Source: Betaproteobacteria bacterium
Lineage (GTDB): Bacteria > Pseudomonadota > Gammaproteobacteria > Burkholderiales > Burkholderiaceae
Assembly (NCBI GenBank): GCA_009921765.1
Contig: RFXC01000033.1
Span: 1 to 25,942, forward strand
Direction: 5' to 3'
Length of the DNA stretch: 25,942 nucleotides
Below, one piece after another: positions 10,976 to 18,127 of this stretch (position 1 is its first letter; each line of letters starts with the position of its first letter). The translations under genes and the position numbers were made by a program. A model generated the notes under the pieces. It saw only the letters and a list, made by a program, of their open reading frames with translations. It was not told the origin of the DNA and searched no databases.

Positions 10976-12567
10976 TTGCCGCGCCAGAGAGTCTGATGGA
11001 CGCGGGCGCGTGGCTCGTCTCAATCGAGGGCGCCTACGCCCACGCGCTCGGCGGCGCGCTCCTCGCGCTTGCGATCGTCTACCTGCTCTCGGGGCTCGAC
11101 GATCTGCTGATCGATGCACTCTACTGGCTGCGGGCCTTTCGTCGCGCCACCTGGAAGCGCGGCCGGATCCGCTCGCTGCCGCCCGAGACGCTCACCGCGC
11201 GGCCCGAGCAACCGGTCGCGATCATGATTCCCGCGTGGGATGAGTCCTCGGTCATCGAGCCGATGCTCGCCCGCCTGGCCCGGACGATCGACTATCAGCG
11301 CTATCGGGTCTATGTCGGGGTCTACCCCAATGATCACGCGACCCGTCAGGCCGTCGGCCGCGCGGCAGCGTTGGATGCCCGCATTCGCACGGTGGTGCTC
11401 GACCATGATGGCCCGACGGTCAAGGCTGATTGCCTGAATGCCATCTGGAGCGCGATTCAGCGTGACGATGCGGTGCAGGGCGAGCCCACCGCAATCTATG
11501 TGATGCAGGACTGCGAGGATGTGATCGATCCGCTCGCCTGCCGCCTCTTCAACTGGCTGATACCGCGCAAGGACATGGTCCAGCTGCCGGTGTTGTCGCT
11601 GCCGCGGCGCTGGTGGGAGTTCACCGCAGCCCATTATCTGGACGAGTTTGCGCAACAGCATCTGAAGGATCTGGTGGTGAGAGAGGCGCTCGCGCGCGGG
11701 CTGCCGGCCGCGGGCGTGGGCGTGGCCTTCAGCCGGCGTGCGCTCCTTGGCCTCGCCAGGGCGGAGCCATCGGGTGTGCCCTTTCGCACCGACTCGCTCA
11801 CCGAGGACTATGACCTGGGCCTGCGCCTCCAGCGACTGGGCTTTCGCCAGATCTTCGCGCGGTACTGGGTGACCCGCGCCGGCGTGGCCTATCACGGCAA
11901 GACCGGTGAGGTACGCCCCGATCACCGACGCGACCTGGTCTGCATCCGCGAGTATTTTCCGTCGACCTTGCGGGCGGCGGTCCGCCAGAAGGCGCGCTGG
12001 GTGGTGGGCATCGCACTGCAGGGATGGCGGACCTGGGGCTGGCGCGGCGACTGGCTCAGCCGATATCTGTTTGTGCGTGATCGCAAGGTGTTGGCGATGA
12101 GTCTGGTCGCGCTCGCGGGATATGGGGTCTTTGCGCTTCTGCTGGTGCAAGGGCTCTGGCTGCGGTTCGACTCGGGCGTCTGGATGAGCCCGGTGCTGCC
12201 TGATCCGACGGGATGGCTGTCGGCCCTTCTGGTGGCCAACCTTGCGCTGCTTGCCGTGCGCGCGTTTCAACGGGCCCTGTGCACCGGGCTTTTGTATGGA
12301 CCCGCGCAGGCGGTGCTGTCGCTGCCCCGAATGGTCTGGGGAAGCCTCATCAACATCCTCGCCACGCTGCGCGCCTTGCGCCAGTGGCTCGGGCATCTGT
12401 ACAGCGGCCAGCCGATCGGCTGGGACAAGACCGTTCATCAATTTCCGGATGCTGCACCGGCGCCCGAGTTCGTCCTGTCGGTCGTGCCGGTCGCGCGGCC
12501 GGCGCCGCCAGACGGCGGCCCCGCGGCATCCACCTCCCCTTTGCCCAACGATGGAGTCCGACGATGA
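10972..12567 (+). CDS. nfrB: NfrB-like processive membrane glycosyltransferase
   Basis: This 531-residue GT2 protein has an N-terminal membrane helix (about 27-46) and a cytoplasmic catalytic domain. Motifs are the nucleotide-sugar QDCED at 179-183, TED at 277-279 and QKARW at 339-343 (the QxxRW of processive synthases). Two or more membrane helices follow (about 374-393 and 414-432). The sequence style and the end of the catalytic part (GWDKTVHQFP, 483-492) match NfrB, the E. coli inner-membrane transferase that makes the phage N4 receptor glycan. E. coli NfrB is about 745 residues and continues with a c-di-GMP-binding region; here only a Pro-rich tail of about 40 residues follows. The ATG at 10972 overlaps the epimerase stop and is preferred over an upstream in-frame start at 10867. 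Confidence 0.85.
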   Translation: MIAAPESLMDAGAWLVSIEGAYAHALGGALLALAIVYLLSGLDDLLIDALYWLRAFRRATWKRGRIRSLPPETLTARPEQPVAIMIPAWDESSVIEPMLARLARTIDYQRYRVYVGVYPNDHATRQAVGRAAALDARIRTVVLDHDGPTVKADCLNAIWSAIQRDDAVQGEPTAIYVMQDCEDVIDPLACRLFNWLIPRKDMVQLPVLSLPRRWWEFTAAHYLDEFAQQHLKDLVVREALARGLPAAGVGVAFSRRALLGLARAEPSGVPFRTDSLTEDYDLGLRLQRLGFRQIFARYWVTRAGVAYHGKTGEVRPDHRRDLVCIREYFPSTLRAAVRQKARWVVGIALQGWRTWGWRGDWLSRYLFVRDRKVLAMSLVALAGYGVFALLLVQGLWLRFDSGVWMSPVLPDPTGWLSALLVANLALLAVRAFQRALCTGLLYGPAQAVLSLPRMVWGSLINILATLRALRQWLGHLYSGQPIGWDKTVHQFPDAAPAPEFVLSVVPVARPAPPDGGPAASTSPLPNDGVRR

Positions 12568-12791
12568 AAGCGAAGTCAATCTCTGATCGGTCAACCCGCA
12601 TCGCGCAGTGGTTCGTGCCCTGCGTTGCAGTCGTCGGAATGGTTGGTTGTGGCGGGGTCGAATCGCCGCCAGGCCGCACCGACGCTGCAACCGCTGCCAC
12701 AGGAAGCCGAGTCGCTTGCGCTCGAACGCGGCAAGGCCGCGCGAATCGCGCGATAGGTCGCGCATCCCGATCCCGAAACAAGGAGTCATGA
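12564..12791 (+). CDS. Small lipoprotein, possible frameshift
   Basis: The ATG overlaps the nfrB-like stop by ATGA. The peptide has a basic N-terminus, a short hydrophobic stretch and a lipobox-like VGMVGC with Cys29, so a small lipoprotein is likely. As written, the frame runs 75 residues to 12791 through an odd Arg-rich tail. If one G of the GGGG run at 12654-12657 is removed, the frame reads CGGSNRRQAAPTLQPLPQ and ends at TAG 12754-12756 with a more natural composition and third-position GC. Either a sequencing indel or a real frame change is likely. Its function is unknown; the position suggests a part in glycan export or modification. Confidence 0.6.
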   Translation: MKAKSISDRSTRIAQWFVPCVAVVGMVGCGGVESPPGRTDAATAATGSRVACARTRQGRANRAIGRASRSRNKES

Positions 12792-12793
12792 TC

Positions 12794-14515
12794 ATGTCCA
12801 CGTCTTTTCTTTGGTTGCGCCGGCGCCTGCTGACGCTTCTATTGGTGGGCCTTGCGCTGTCGCTCGCCCTTGCGCTGCTCGCCGCGCCTGCGCGCGCGCA
12901 GCAGGGGCCGCCTGTGCTGGTTCTGTACGACGCGCCCGCCGGTTCGCCCTATGCCAAGCTGGGCCGCGCCTACGCGATCATGCTGGCCAATCTGCTGGGG
13001 CGTTGGGATGCGCAGGTGGTGACCCAGCCGGTCGAGACCTACCGCGCCGGCACGATCGCGGGCTATCGGGCAACCTTCTATCTGGGGTCGCATTACGACA
13101 ACCCGCTGCCGGCCGCACTGATCTCGGATGTTGCGACCACCACCAACACGGTGGTCTGGTTCCGCTACAACCTGTGGCAGCTGTCGCAGACAGCAGGGCT
13201 CGACCTGGCCGCGAAGTTCGGCTTCCGGTTCGTGGCCAATCGCGGCCTCGAGGGCAGCCCGGCCGCCAGCACCCCCGACTTCTATGACACCGTGCACTAT
13301 CGGGGCCAGGCGCTGGCCAAGTACTACGCGTTCGATGCGGTGGGCAATCGGGTGTTTGCCGATCCCGATATCGGCCTCACCGAAGTCGTCGATCCGGCTC
13401 GGGTACGGGTTCACGCAGACATCGAAAACCGGGCCAACGGCGCGCGCGCCCCGTATGCCTTGCAGGCGGGAAACTTCTGGTACGTCGCCGACATGCCGTT
13501 TTCGTACATCGGTCCGCGTGACCGCTATCTGGCGGTTGCGGACCTTCTGCATGAGGTGATGACACCCGGTGCTCCCGCGCCGAGCGCGCCGCGGCAAGCG
13601 CTCATCCGGCTTGAGGATGTGAGTGCGCTCACCGACCCGGCTCATCTCGCGACGCTGGCTGCGCTGATGCAGCAGTGGCAGAACCCGGATACCGGAAGCG
13701 CAACGCCGATCCCGTTTTCGATCGCGCTCATCCCGCGCTACCGCGATCCGCTTGGCATCTACAACGGTGGCGTCGCACAGGACATCAGGCTGCGCAATGC
13801 CCGGGCGTTAAAGCCCGCGCTCAACGATGCACTCGCGCGCGGTGGGCGCCTGGTGATGCACGGCTGGACGCATCAGTACTCGAATGTTCGCAATCCCTGG
13901 TCTGCCGTGAGCGGCGATGATTTCGAGTTCTGGGACATCGTGAACAACCGGCCGCTGCCGAAGGATTCGCTGCGCGACTGGCGCAGCTACATCGATGCCG
14001 GCATCAAGGAACTCACCGGCGCAGGCTACACGGCGTTTGCCTTCGAGCCGCCGCACTACCGGGCATCGCCCCGCGCCTACCGGGCCGTGGCCGAACGCTT
14101 CCGGGTGGCTTACGAGCGCGCGCATTACTACACCTCGGAGTCACCGGTGCTGGATCCGAATTCGAGCGTGCGCGATTTCGCGGTCGGCCAGTTCTTTCCC
14201 TACCCGATTCAACGCGACTGGTACGGGCGCAAGGTGCTGCCGGAGAACCTGGGCAACATCGAGTACGACATCTCCGAGATCGACCCCAGCTCGAATCTGA
14301 ACTATGGCTGGGAAGAACTCGCGCGCAATGCCGAGGTGCTGCAGGCGGTGGTGCGTGACGGTACAGCATCCTTTTTCTTCCATCCGTTCTGGCTCGGAAC
14401 CTTCACGCGGCCCGATGGCAGCGTCTACCCGATCGATGCGCTGGGGGACCTCCGACGGTTGCTGACCGTGATCGGCCGGCTAGGCTTCCGGTTTGCCGAC
14501 CCGACTGCACTGTGA
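12794..14515 (+). CDS. Secreted DUF2334 polysaccharide-deacetylase-like protein
   Basis: The 573-residue protein has a signal peptide (hydrophobic core about 12-30, likely cut after ARA at residue 35). Its N-terminal region (about 37-260) has no named domain that I recognise. A DUF2334 domain follows at about 268-545. In it, LIRLEDVSA, HGWTHQ (the H-x-x-x-H metal motif of NodB-type deacetylases, near residue 355) and EPPHYRAS resemble the three deacetylase motifs. It probably removes acetyl groups from, or otherwise modifies, the periplasmic polymer made by the NfrB-like enzyme, much as PgaB does for PNAG. ATG 12794 is chosen over ATG 12788 because AGGAG at 12781-12785 is spaced correctly only for the former. 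The substrate is inferred from context. Confidence 0.8.
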   Translation: MSTSFLWLRRRLLTLLLVGLALSLALALLAAPARAQQGPPVLVLYDAPAGSPYAKLGRAYAIMLANLLGRWDAQVVTQPVETYRAGTIAGYRATFYLGSHYDNPLPAALISDVATTTNTVVWFRYNLWQLSQTAGLDLAAKFGFRFVANRGLEGSPAASTPDFYDTVHYRGQALAKYYAFDAVGNRVFADPDIGLTEVVDPARVRVHADIENRANGARAPYALQAGNFWYVADMPFSYIGPRDRYLAVADLLHEVMTPGAPAPSAPRQALIRLEDVSALTDPAHLATLAALMQQWQNPDTGSATPIPFSIALIPRYRDPLGIYNGGVAQDIRLRNARALKPALNDALARGGRLVMHGWTHQYSNVRNPWSAVSGDDFEFWDIVNNRPLPKDSLRDWRSYIDAGIKELTGAGYTAFAFEPPHYRASPRAYRAVAERFRVAYERAHYYTSESPVLDPNSSVRDFAVGQFFPYPIQRDWYGRKVLPENLGNIEYDISEIDPSSNLNYGWEELARNAEVLQAVVRDGTASFFFHPFWLGTFTRPDGSVYPIDALGDLRRLLTVIGRLGFRFADPTAL

Positions 14516-14526
14516 GGCCGACCCGG

Positions 14527-15954
14527 ATGAGCAAACAGTCGGGACGCCGCGCAGTTCAGCGGCCCAGCGTGTGGGCGACGACCGTGCTGGCTTCGGCGTT
14601 GTCAGCGTCGCACGTGCTTGCGCAGGCCCCACCCTCGAATCGGGTGGAGTCTGCGCAGGCCGCGATGTCGGCGGAATCCAGCCGCGAGCGCTGGGCCGAG
14701 CGGCGCGCCCGCGCGCATACGCGAGCGCTGCAATCGGACTGGACGGCGGCCGCCGAAAGCTTCAGCGAACTCGCGCGCGAGACGGGTGATCCGGGCGATC
14801 GCCTGGCCGCCATGCGCTCGTTTGCGCAGGCGCAGCGCTTCGAGCAGGCGATTGCCGAGGGCGAGCGCCTGATGGCAACCGTATCGGGCTTGCCGGAGCG
14901 CGATCGCCGCGATGCGTTCGCCGAGCTCGCCAATCTTCACGAGTCGCAGGGTTATCGGTTGCGCCGCGCGGGCGAGGCGCGACGTGCGGCGCTTGCCTTT
15001 GAACGCGCCTATGAGCTGGACCGCGATCGGGTGCGGCTCCTTGCCGAGGCGGGCTATGCCCGGCTCGCAGCCGGTGATCGTGCGCTGGCGGCAGACCGGT
15101 TTGTGGATGCCATCGACCGGCTGCCCGAGACGGTGACCTCCGACCGCGCGGTCTCGGCAGACCCCGGGGATGAGTTGCCGCTTCGCGAGCGGCTGCGACG
15201 CGAGGTGCTTGAGGCGCGACGGGTGTGGACGCTGTCGGCCTTCCAGGCCTGGCGACCGCGCGGGTCGGGGCCCGGCGCGGGCGCGGGCACTGTGGGTTTG
15301 CAGCGCGACGGCCTGATCGCGGCGCAAGGCGGTGCGGAGCTTGCACTTCGCCTGCCCGAGATGCGAAGCGAAACAGGCGCCCGGCAGGCCGATGTGTTTG
15401 CCCGGGCATTGTGGTCGCAGCGCGGCGACTCGCTCGAAATCAACGATCGAAGCGTCCAGGGCGGTGCGGGCGTGCGCTGGCAGCCGGTGATCGGTTCGGC
15501 CTGGCGGGTCACCGCAGAGCGTCTGATCGCGATTGGCGAGGACGCACGCAATGACTGGCTGCTCCGTGTGGCGTGGGGCGCGATGGTGGGCGATCAGCCC
15601 GCGCCCGGCCGGCGCTACTGGCCTGCCGGGCAGCTTTACATCGAGGCCGGACGGTTCTTTGAGAATGGCGGCAGCACGGCGATGTATGGCGAGGGTCGCT
15701 TCGGCCTTGCGACGACACTGGGCGACGGCTGGATGTTGACCCCGCATGCGGTGGTGGCCGCGCGCGAAGTGCGGCCGGACCCGGGCGCAGAGTCCTGGGC
15801 CGAGGCGGGCTTGGGTCTTGCGCTTCGGCGTGCGTTTGGCGGCACGCCCCACAGCGCCGACCGGGGGCGGTTTGAATGGATCATGCAGTATCGGCTGGGT
15901 ATCTCTGGCGCCGGGCGGCAAGGGTGGCTGTTTGCCGCCTCCATCCTGTGGTGA
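14527..15954 (+). CDS. nfrA: NfrA-like outer-membrane export protein (TPR plus C-terminal barrel)
   Basis: This 475-residue protein has a signal peptide (likely cut near LAQA at 31-34). An Ala/Arg-rich helical region with TPR-like pairs follows (about 55-200), then a beta-rich C-terminal half ending in Trp, as outer-membrane barrels do. The segment ERLIAIGEDARNDWLLR (331-347) resembles the NfrA C-terminal domain. E. coli NfrA is about twice as long, so the TPR part is shortened here. It probably exports or displays the glycan. The start could be GTG 14512, overlapping the upstream stop, but ATG 14527 has GAGG at a suitable distance. The role is inferred from homology in style and from the gene neighbours. 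Confidence 0.78.
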   Translation: MSKQSGRRAVQRPSVWATTVLASALSASHVLAQAPPSNRVESAQAAMSAESSRERWAERRARAHTRALQSDWTAAAESFSELARETGDPGDRLAAMRSFAQAQRFEQAIAEGERLMATVSGLPERDRRDAFAELANLHESQGYRLRRAGEARRAALAFERAYELDRDRVRLLAEAGYARLAAGDRALAADRFVDAIDRLPETVTSDRAVSADPGDELPLRERLRREVLEARRVWTLSAFQAWRPRGSGPGAGAGTVGLQRDGLIAAQGGAELALRLPEMRSETGARQADVFARALWSQRGDSLEINDRSVQGGAGVRWQPVIGSAWRVTAERLIAIGEDARNDWLLRVAWGAMVGDQPAPGRRYWPAGQLYIEAGRFFENGGSTAMYGEGRFGLATTLGDGWMLTPHAVVAAREVRPDPGAESWAEAGLGLALRRAFGGTPHSADRGRFEWIMQYRLGISGAGRQGWLFAASILW

Positions 15955-15976
15955 GCCGGCGCGAACGCTGCGTTGC

Positions 15977-16005
15977 TCGACTCGGCCGCCTGCCGTCGCG
16001 ATAAT
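15977..16005 (+). promoter_or_regulatory. Possible sigma70 promoter of the sulfatase gene
   Basis: TCGACT (15977-15982) and GATAAT (16000-16005) are 17 bases apart. The -10 box is good and the -35 weak. They lie in the 115-bp gap after the nfrA-like gene, so the sulfatase may have its own transcript. There is no further support. Confidence 0.4.
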
Positions 16006-16069
16006 GCGGGCGCGAGGCTGGGCGAGCACTCCGCTTCCGGGGTGACCCAGGCGAGACAGGAGTGCGCGC

Positions 16070-17395
16070 GTGCGCCGACCCAACTTCATTTTCATGGTGG
16101 CCGACGATCTGGGTTATGCCGATCTCGGCTGCTATGGCGGCCGGCCCGCCGACTTCGGACCGGTGTCGCCGGTGCTCGACAGCCTGGCGGCAGGGGGGTT
16201 GCGTTTTACCCAGGGCTACAGCAATTCGCCGGTGTGTTCGCCGACCCGATTTGCGCTCATGACCGCCCGCTATCAGTACCGTCTGCGCGGGGGTGCCGAT
16301 GAGCCGATCAACAGCCGCAGCAAGGGCAGTGCGGTCCTGGGCTTGCCGCCCGAGGTGCCCACGCTGCCGTCGATGCTGCGTGCGGCGGGCTACCGCACGG
16401 CGCTGATCGGCAAATGGCATCTGGGCTATCCGCCCCATTTCGGGCCGCTCCGCTCGGGCTATGAGCAATTCTTTGGCCCGATGTCGGGCGGGGTCGACTA
16501 CTTCACGCATTGCAGCAATGCCGGCAGCCACGACCTGTTCGAGGGCGAAACCGAGCGCCATGAGCCGGGCTATCTGACCGACCTGCTGTCGCGCCGCGCA
16601 GTGCAGTGGGTGCGCGAGCGCGCCGCTCACGCGGCGAGCGACCAGCCGTTTTTCCTGAGCCTGCACTACACCGCGCCGCACTGGCCCTGGGAGACCCGGG
16701 ACGACGCCGCGCTCTCGGCGTCGGTTCGATCCAACCTCTTTCATCTGGACGGCGGCAACATTCAAACCTACCGCCGCATGATCCACCACATGGACGAGGG
16801 CATCGGCTGGGTGGTGCAGGCCTTGCGCGAGACCGGGCAGCTCGACAACACGCTCATCGTCTTTACGAGCGACAACGGAGGCGAGCGCTTCAGCGACAAC
16901 TGGCCGCTGGTGGGCGGCAAGATGGACCTGACCGAAGGCGGCATCCGGGTTCCCTGGATCGCGCACTGGCCGGCGGGCATCGCGCCAGGCGGGGTCTGCG
17001 AGCAACTGTGCATGACCATGGACTGGTCGGCGACCATGCTCGAGCTTGCCCAGGCGCGGCCACCGGCCGGGCACGTGCTGGACGGCGTATCGCTTGGCGC
17101 TGTCTTGCGCGACCCCTCGCGCACGATGCCGCGCGACCTGTTCTGGCGCATGAATCATCGCGGGCAACGCGCGCTGCGTCAGGGCCCCTGGAAATATTTG
17201 CGGGTGGATGGGCATGACTACCTGTTCGACCTCTCGCGCGACGAGCGCGAGCGCGCCAACCTGGGCAAGCGCGATCCCGACCGGCTTGCCGCGATGCGTG
17301 AGACCTGGGAGCAGTGGGAGAAGAGTGTCCCGCCCATTCCGCCCGATGCGGTGGTGAGCCTGGGGTATTCGGAGGCGGATATGCCGAGGCGGTGA
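16070..17395 (+). CDS. Sulfatase (formylglycine-dependent arylsulfatase family)
   Basis: The 441-residue protein has the sulfatase signature. The first metal site is in VADDLGYADLG (Asp12, Asp13). The formylglycine motif is CSPTR with Cys56 and Arg60. GKWHLG follows at 114-119, and the second metal site is TSDNGG with Asp268 and Asn269, then Lys284. Sulfatases hydrolyse sulfate esters after the Cys is oxidised to formylglycine by FGE or an anaerobic maturase, neither of which is in the window. No signal peptide is seen, so it may be cytoplasmic, or exported by an unseen route. GTG 16070 is supported by GACAGGAG at 16055-16062. It follows the glycan export genes and may act on a sulfated sugar; the substrate is unknown. 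Confidence 0.9.
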   Translation: MRRPNFIFMVADDLGYADLGCYGGRPADFGPVSPVLDSLAAGGLRFTQGYSNSPVCSPTRFALMTARYQYRLRGGADEPINSRSKGSAVLGLPPEVPTLPSMLRAAGYRTALIGKWHLGYPPHFGPLRSGYEQFFGPMSGGVDYFTHCSNAGSHDLFEGETERHEPGYLTDLLSRRAVQWVRERAAHAASDQPFFLSLHYTAPHWPWETRDDAALSASVRSNLFHLDGGNIQTYRRMIHHMDEGIGWVVQALRETGQLDNTLIVFTSDNGGERFSDNWPLVGGKMDLTEGGIRVPWIAHWPAGIAPGGVCEQLCMTMDWSATMLELAQARPPAGHVLDGVSLGAVLRDPSRTMPRDLFWRMNHRGQRALRQGPWKYLRVDGHDYLFDLSRDERERANLGKRDPDRLAAMRETWEQWEKSVPPIPPDAVVSLGYSEADMPRR

Positions 17396-17400
17396 GGCGG

Positions 17401-18127
17401 TTACGTAGACGGTTTGAATCGGCAGCTCGGTGCCAAGCGAATCGCGGCACCGGATGCGTAGCCGCCGGATCAGCGTTTCGATGCGTCGATAGTCGAAATT
17501 TTCCGGCTGGGCACCCTGGCTTTCAACCAGGCGCTCCTTGGTCAGCACCTCACCGGCGGGCTGCATCAGGGCCTGCAGCAGCAACCGCTCGGCGTGCTTG
17601 AGAAGAAGCCCCTGCCCGTTGGGCGCGGTGAGCATCCAGGTTTGGGTGTTGAGCTGCCAGGCGGGCTGCCTGGCGGCAAGCGCGGCGTTCGGTTGCCTCT
17701 CGGCGCGGCTCGCCGAGGGCGCGCCGACTCTGGCAAACAGCCGCTTCACATGAAGCGCGAGCTCTTCCAGCGGAACCGGCTTGACGAGATAGGCATCGGC
17801 ACCGGCGCGCAGCCCCTCGAGTCGCTGCGCCGGCGCGCCGCGCGCGGTGAGAATCAGCACGCCACGATCGCCGAGCACGCCGGATTCCTGTAGCCACGCG
17901 AGCGCGTCTCCGTCGGGCAACCCCAGATCGAGGATCAGGACGTCGAAGTCGTTGGCCTCGCACCAGGACTGTGCCTGTGCCAGGCTGCCGACGCCGCTGA
18001 TCGCGACCGCGTCCAGCGACAGATAGGCGACGATTGCCTCCCGCAGATCGGGCTCATCTTCAACGATCAGCACGCGCGCAGGCCGATCGGGGCTCAGCGG
18101 CGTGGGATGGGTTGTGGCCGGGTTCAT
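17401..18127 (-). CDS. OmpR-type response regulator with abnormal C-terminus
   Basis: The receiver domain (about 18-132) has the acidic pocket Glu23/Asp24, phospho-acceptor Asp67 in LILDLGLPDGD, Thr94 and Lys116. A winged-helix domain of Trans_reg_C type follows (about 155-241), with recognition helix RRIETLIRRLRIRC. Instead of the usual GxGY hairpin after IQTVY (residues 237-241), the frame reads VTASPP and continues without a stop to 15881, wholly antisense to the sulfatase gene. In a neighbouring frame the same bases read RFKPST and stop at TAA 17403-17401, five bases from the sulfatase stop. That ending resembles the normal end of such regulators, so a small deletion or indel is likely. 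It is translationally coupled (ATGA) to the kinase upstream. Confidence 0.82.

Noticed and set aside
9521..11119. Minus-strand open frame (532 codons) opposite the epimerase gene
   Set aside because: Arg/Gly-rich shadow; the plus strand carries clear WecB motifs.
11020..12801. Minus-strand open frame (593 codons) opposite the NfrB-like gene
   Set aside because: The plus strand has the QDCED, TED and QxxRW motifs; the minus reading has no recognisable domain.
14602..16095. Minus-strand open frame (497 codons) opposite the NfrA-like gene
   Set aside because: Basic, low-information translation; the plus frame has a signal peptide and barrel-type end.
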